Origin: Chloroflexota bacterium
GTDB taxonomy: Bacteria; Chloroflexota; Ktedonobacteria; Ktedonobacterales; Ktedonobacteraceae
Direction of reading: 5' to 3'
Assembly (NCBI GenBank): GCA_005881495.1
Contig: VBHI01000145.1
Coordinates: forward strand, 1-24,888
DNA length: 24,888 bases
Part shown: piece by piece, positions 21,301 to 24,888 of the stretch
How the letters are laid out: the number at the start of each line of letters is the position of its first letter
Numbering within the stretch: position 1 is the first letter of the stretch
The notes under the pieces: generated by a model
What the model was told of the DNA's origin: nothing
Database searches by the model: none
What the model saw: the letters and a program-made list of their open reading frames with translations, nothing else
Program-made: the position numbers and the translations under genes

Positions 21301-24300
21301 GCCAGTAATGCCAGTGATATTCATCCGCTCATAGAGCCTGTTTCTCACTATATTCAAGCGCTCACCTGTTCGTACATTCCACAGGATAATGGTTCTATCC
21401 TCACTTCCGCTTATCACTGTACTCCCATCCAGGCTAAAGACCACTGCCCAGACCCGACTGGGATGACTGTGCAACGTCCTGAGACACGTCCCGCTGCTCA
21501 CGTCCCACAAACTCACCGTTCCGTTGTGGCCACCGCTGGCAAGCAGAGTCCTATCGGGGCTGAAGGCCACCGACTCAACCCAATCCGTGTGACCGCGCAG
21601 TATCTTGAGGCACTCTCCTGTGCGCACGTCCCACAGCCTGATCGTTCGGTCATAACAGCCGCTGGCAAGCAGAGTCCCATCGGGGCTGAAGGCCACCGAC
21701 CGGACCCAATCGGTGTGCCCTTGCAACGTCTTGAGGCACTGCCCCGTACTCACTTCCCACAGCCTGATCGTCTGGTCGTGATTGCCACTGGCAAGAAGGG
21801 AGCCATCGGGGCTGAAGGCTAGTAATCCCATCCAGTTGGTGTGGCCGCGCATCACCTGCAAGCACTCTCCTGTGCGCACCTCCCATAAGCGCACGGTCGT
21901 ATCATAGCTGCCACTGGCCAGGCGAGCGCCATCGGGGCTGAAAGCCACCGAGCGGACAAAATCCGTGTGCCCTTGCAGCGTCTTGAGGTATTCTCCCGTG
22001 CTCACCTCCCAGACCCTGACCGTTGTATCATGGCTGCCACTGGCCAGCAGGGTGCCATCAGGGCTGAAGGCCACTGACCCCACCCAGTTTGTGTGCCCGC
22101 GCAGGGTCTTGAGGCACTGCCCTGTGCTCACCTCCCAGATCCTTACCGTTCGGTCATGACTACCCGCAGCGAAGTGAGAGCCATCAGGACTGAAGGAGAC
22201 CGAGGTGATCCAAATATCGTGCCCCTGTAACGTCATGAGGCATTGCCTGCTACTCACCTCCCACAGCCTGACTGTCCAGTCGTCACTGCCACTGGCCAGG
22301 CGAGCGCCATCAGGGCTGAAAGCCACAGATACGACCCGGTCGGTATGGCCCTGTAACGTCGTCAGGCACGCACCCGTACTCACCTCCCACAGCTGGACCG
22401 TCCCATCGTTACTGCCGCTGGCAAGCGTGGCCCCATTGGAACTGAAGGCCACCGACCAGACTCGACCAGTATGCCCCTGTAACATCGCCAGACACGCGCC
22501 CGTACTCACCTCCCACACCCGCACCATGCCATCTTCACTGCCACTGACCAGCCGAGCACCATCGGGACTAAAAGCCACCGACCAGACCCGACCATGAGCT
22601 CCTTGCAGCGTCGTGAGGCACTCGCCCGTACTCACCTGCCACACCCTGATCGTTCCGTCGTCACTACTGCTTGCCAGTCGAGAACCATCAGGGCTGAATG
22701 CCACGCACCGTATCCAATCCGTGTGCCCGAGCAGCTTGGTGAGGCACTGCCCCGTGCTCATCTCCCAGCTCCTCACCATCCGGTCTTCACCAGCACTAGC
22801 CAGATGAGCGCCGTCTGGACTAAAGGCGACCGACCAGACCCAACCCTTGTGACCACTGAGGGCCATGACCTGCCTGTAATCGGCCACCTGCCATACACGA
22901 ACTTCACCATTGACACTACCCGCTGCTAAGAGCTGACCATCGGGACTGAAGGCCAGCGAGAAAATAGAACTGAACGTTTCGCTAAACACAGACTGGTCAA
23001 AACTCGATTCGGCAAAGTTCGCATCCTGTAAGTCCACCCCTACAAAATAGGCTTGCCGGATGTGGAGTTTGGAGAAATCGAACCCACGCAACGTGCCTCT
23101 CAGCTGATACAGCAAGTTGATCACATTCCCGCCGCCATACCCTTGTACCTCGGGAGGTGTCTTTCTCAAAGCTGCCAGCACTTGCGTGAGCTGCTGCTCA
23201 ATGACTTGCTCGCTTTTAAGAAGTGCGAGCAGCCTAGCGAGAATAGGCTTGAGAATGAGCTGCGCCTGAGTGTGTCTTATGTACTCTTTGGTCTGCGCCT
23301 TCATCAGACAATGGCTAAGCAAGAGCTTCATTTTGCTAGTTGTAATTTCTTTGGCAACCTGCTCGACCAAACGCTCCGTCACATACTCCTTCACCACCGG
23401 GTGCAAGGTAAATATCGCCTCTGCTTCTCCTCCTTCCAGCAGTGAGCGCCGTCTGAGCGCCTCTAGCGCCTCCAGAATCTTCCTTCTCGGCACAGGAGGT
23501 ACACTCTCTTCGACTAAGCCGCCTAGCGCAACCAATTCTCGTGCAATAGCCAGCCAGGAGAGGATGGCCTTTTCGAAGGCAGAGAGACGCTTAAACTGCT
23601 GGTCGAGTAAATCGCGAATATCACCAAAAAAGATTGTTCCCTCGTTAAGGAACGCTGCTATGTTCCCGCCGAAGACTTCGCGAATCATACTAGCGACTAA
23701 CTTCAAAGCCAATGGATTCCCGGTATAGCTATCAATTAAGTCATTATAAGCAGTCTCTGTCCCAAGCAGATCGCTGTCATTGAGAATCTGTCGACATGCT
23801 CTCTGCTCTAAACCGGTCAGGGTCATTGTTCGGACTGGCGAATGTTTCCCTTCAAGCAGAGCCAATTCTTTGGATTTCTCGCGGCTGGTCAGCAGCAGAC
23901 AGCTTTGATGAAGCGTCTCCCCTACCCATCGGAAGAGCTTGCCATACCCTTCATATCCCTCTCGATATTTCCCTGATCTGGTCCGCCCTTCTAAGATGGC
24001 CTCAACATTATCCAGCACCAGGAGGCAAGGAGCCTTGCGCAGATAGTGAATCAGGAGGGAAATGCGTTCACCTATGCTCTCGGGGAGATCGATCTTTTGC
24101 TGATTTGAGAGGAACGTGATACACTCGGCCAACAAGTTCTCCAGCGGGGGGGCATTCTGCAGCGAGCGCCAGATCACGAAATCGAAATGGCGCGCAACCT
24201 GTTGTGTGAGCTTCACCGAAAGAGCGGTCTTGCCAAAGCCACCCCTACTCAGAATGGCCACCAGACGACAGTGGTCATCAACAATCTGCCGCTCTAACTC

Positions 24301-24795
24301 GACCAGTTCGTCCTCACGCCCGTAAAACCTGCCGACGTCGATGGCTTCGCCCCAGTCCTGGCGGGGAAGTTGGGATGAGGCCAGATCTTCTCTCTTCTCA
24401 AGGACAATGGGATGAGTTGCACTGCCTCCTTGCATCGGGACTTCATACTCCACAACAGGGATTTGGATGTTACGCAGGTGCACACTGTGGGTGCTCGTCG
24501 CCGCTTCAAGCCGATTGAGTGGGGGAACCTTCCACTCCGCAGGAAGAAAATCCGGGCAATCCATCAGCTCCAGGAGTTCACGTGCTTCAGCTTGCCTGTT
24601 CATAGCACCCCACTCGACGAGGGTTCTGACGAGGGTTTTGACTTCGCGGTGGGTCAAGCGTGCGTTTCGTATCCCATGCAGTTTATGGCTTAACACTTGA
24701 GGGTTCAGGCTAAGCACTTTGGCCAGGTCTGCCTGCGTTTTCCCTGTCGGAGAGCGGTGGTAGCGTACTTGCTCGCGGAAGCGTTCTATATTCAC
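21202..24795 (-). CDS. STAND ATPase: HTH, NB-ARC and 13 WD40 repeats
   Basis: 1197-residue signal-transducing ATPase of the AP-ATPase/NB-ARC class. An N-terminal HTH-like domain (about 1-85, KTQADLAKVLSLNPQVLSHKL) is followed by a linker and a nucleotide-binding domain. This carries the GRFYGRE entry motif (155-161), Walker A SRGGFGKTA (183-191, with Ser in place of the usual first Gly), Walker B CLLVLDNVE (257-265) and a TGNPLALKL motif. A helical part and a short pentapeptide-like stretch (LRGFDFSKLHIRQAYFVGVDL) lead into 13 WD40 repeats (610-1152) and a tail GITGLTGAQKATLRDLGAVE. GTG at 24795 follows GGGAGG by 12 bases. Such proteins usually detect a ligand through the repeats and oligomerise; the output here may be DNA binding. 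Function is unknown, and defence or developmental signalling are both possible. Confidence 0.92.
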   Translation of the reverse strand: MNIERFREQVRYHRSPTGKTQADLAKVLSLNPQVLSHKLHGIRNARLTHREVKTLVRTLVEWGAMNRQAEARELLELMDCPDFLPAEWKVPPLNRLEAATSTHSVHLRNIQIPVVEYEVPMQGGSATHPIVLEKREDLASSQLPRQDWGEAIDVGRFYGREDELVELERQIVDDHCRLVAILSRGGFGKTALSVKLTQQVARHFDFVIWRSLQNAPPLENLLAECITFLSNQQKIDLPESIGERISLLIHYLRKAPCLLVLDNVEAILEGRTRSGKYREGYEGYGKLFRWVGETLHQSCLLLTSREKSKELALLEGKHSPVRTMTLTGLEQRACRQILNDSDLLGTETAYNDLIDSYTGNPLALKLVASMIREVFGGNIAAFLNEGTIFFGDIRDLLDQQFKRLSAFEKAILSWLAIARELVALGGLVEESVPPVPRRKILEALEALRRRSLLEGGEAEAIFTLHPVVKEYVTERLVEQVAKEITTSKMKLLLSHCLMKAQTKEYIRHTQAQLILKPILARLLALLKSEQVIEQQLTQVLAALRKTPPEVQGYGGGNVINLLYQLRGTLRGFDFSKLHIRQAYFVGVDLQDANFAESSFDQSVFSETFSSIFSLAFSPDGQLLAAGSVNGEVRVWQVADYRQVMALSGHKGWVWSVAFSPDGAHLASAGEDRMVRSWEMSTGQCLTKLLGHTDWIRCVAFSPDGSRLASSSDDGTIRVWQVSTGECLTTLQGAHGRVWSVAFSPDGARLVSGSEDGMVRVWEVSTGACLAMLQGHTGRVWSVAFSSNGATLASGSNDGTVQLWEVSTGACLTTLQGHTDRVVSVAFSPDGARLASGSDDWTVRLWEVSSRQCLMTLQGHDIWITSVSFSPDGSHFAAGSHDRTVRIWEVSTGQCLKTLRGHTNWVGSVAFSPDGTLLASGSHDTTVRVWEVSTGEYLKTLQGHTDFVRSVAFSPDGARLASGSYDTTVRLWEVRTGECLQVMRGHTNWMGLLAFSPDGSLLASGNHDQTIRLWEVSTGQCLKTLQGHTDWVRSVAFSPDGTLLASGCYDRTIRLWDVRTGECLKILRGHTDWVESVAFSPDRTLLASGGHNGTVSLWDVSSGTCLRTLHSHPSRVWAVVFSLDGSTVISGSEDRTIILWNVRTGERLNIVRNRLYERMNITGITGLTGAQKATLRDLGAVEVEASSSHSAVLQEVVR
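21340..22968 (-). repeat. Thirteen tandem 126-base WD40-coding repeats
   Basis: Twelve 42-residue units and a slightly shorter last one succeed each other without insertions, each with the core WVxSVAFSPDGxxLASGSxD followed by TVRLWEVSTGxCLxTLxGH. The strong likeness at DNA level suggests recent duplication or ongoing recombination. Thirteen visible units are one short of two seven-bladed propellers. Confidence 0.9.
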
Positions 24796-24888
24796 CTTGG
24801 ATCACGACCTCCCCCCAGACAATCAACAATGACATGTTCAAGAATGGCTCAAGAAGCGCTCAACAAAACCATAGACCGTACAAAGCAT

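Noticed and set aside
21463..24693. Several long plus-strand open frames across the WD40/STAND gene
   Set aside because: They are antisense shadows of the 126-base repeats and lack ribosome sites or recognisable domains.

Overview
The window probably comes from a member of the Chloroflexota, most likely a Ktedonobacteria-like soil bacterium. This is an inference from gene style: a giant STAND ATPase with many near-identical WD40 repeats, GAF-rich sensor kinases, a spinster-type MFS carrier, an rpsP-khpA-rimM cluster, and near-consensus housekeeping promoters (TTGACA/TATAAT) in a genome of balanced base composition. No rRNA or species marker is present, so the assignment is tentative.

Region 1 (1-3054, minus strand) reads as one regulatory unit. 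A sigma-54-type activator, whose reading frame is broken near its N-terminus, lies upstream of an aquaporin-family channel cut by the window edge. The roughly 600 bases between them hold a textbook sigma-54 promoter and, 170-240 bases upstream of its predicted start site, three copies of an 18-bp dyad with the shape of enhancer sites. This is the most complete unexpected system in the window.

Region 2 (3272-6640) has a diacylglycerol-kinase-family lipid kinase (plus), a long inverted repeat after it, two small unknown genes (minus), and the ribosome cluster rpsP-khpA-rimM (minus) with its promoter. Region 3 (6666-11341, plus) is a serine-biosynthesis pair (class V aminotransferase and serA) behind a strong promoter, with an intrinsic terminator sitting between promoter and first gene, followed by a spinster-like MFS transporter.

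Region 4 (11348-20297, minus) has tRNA-Gly(CCC), a small unknown gene, a GAF-GAF histidine kinase with a near-leaderless start, a lone molybdopterin oxidoreductase, a very long DinG-like protein with an intact DEDDh exonuclease but degenerate helicase motifs, and rdgB. The last two probably form an operon linked to nucleotide and nucleic-acid quality control.

Region 5 (20384-24888) begins with tRNA-His(GTG) and its promoter, passes through a small gene graveyard (an unidentified C-terminal tail, an IS3-type orfA fragment, a lipoprotein start with an in-frame stop), and ends with a 1197-residue HTH/NB-ARC/WD40 protein on the minus strand.
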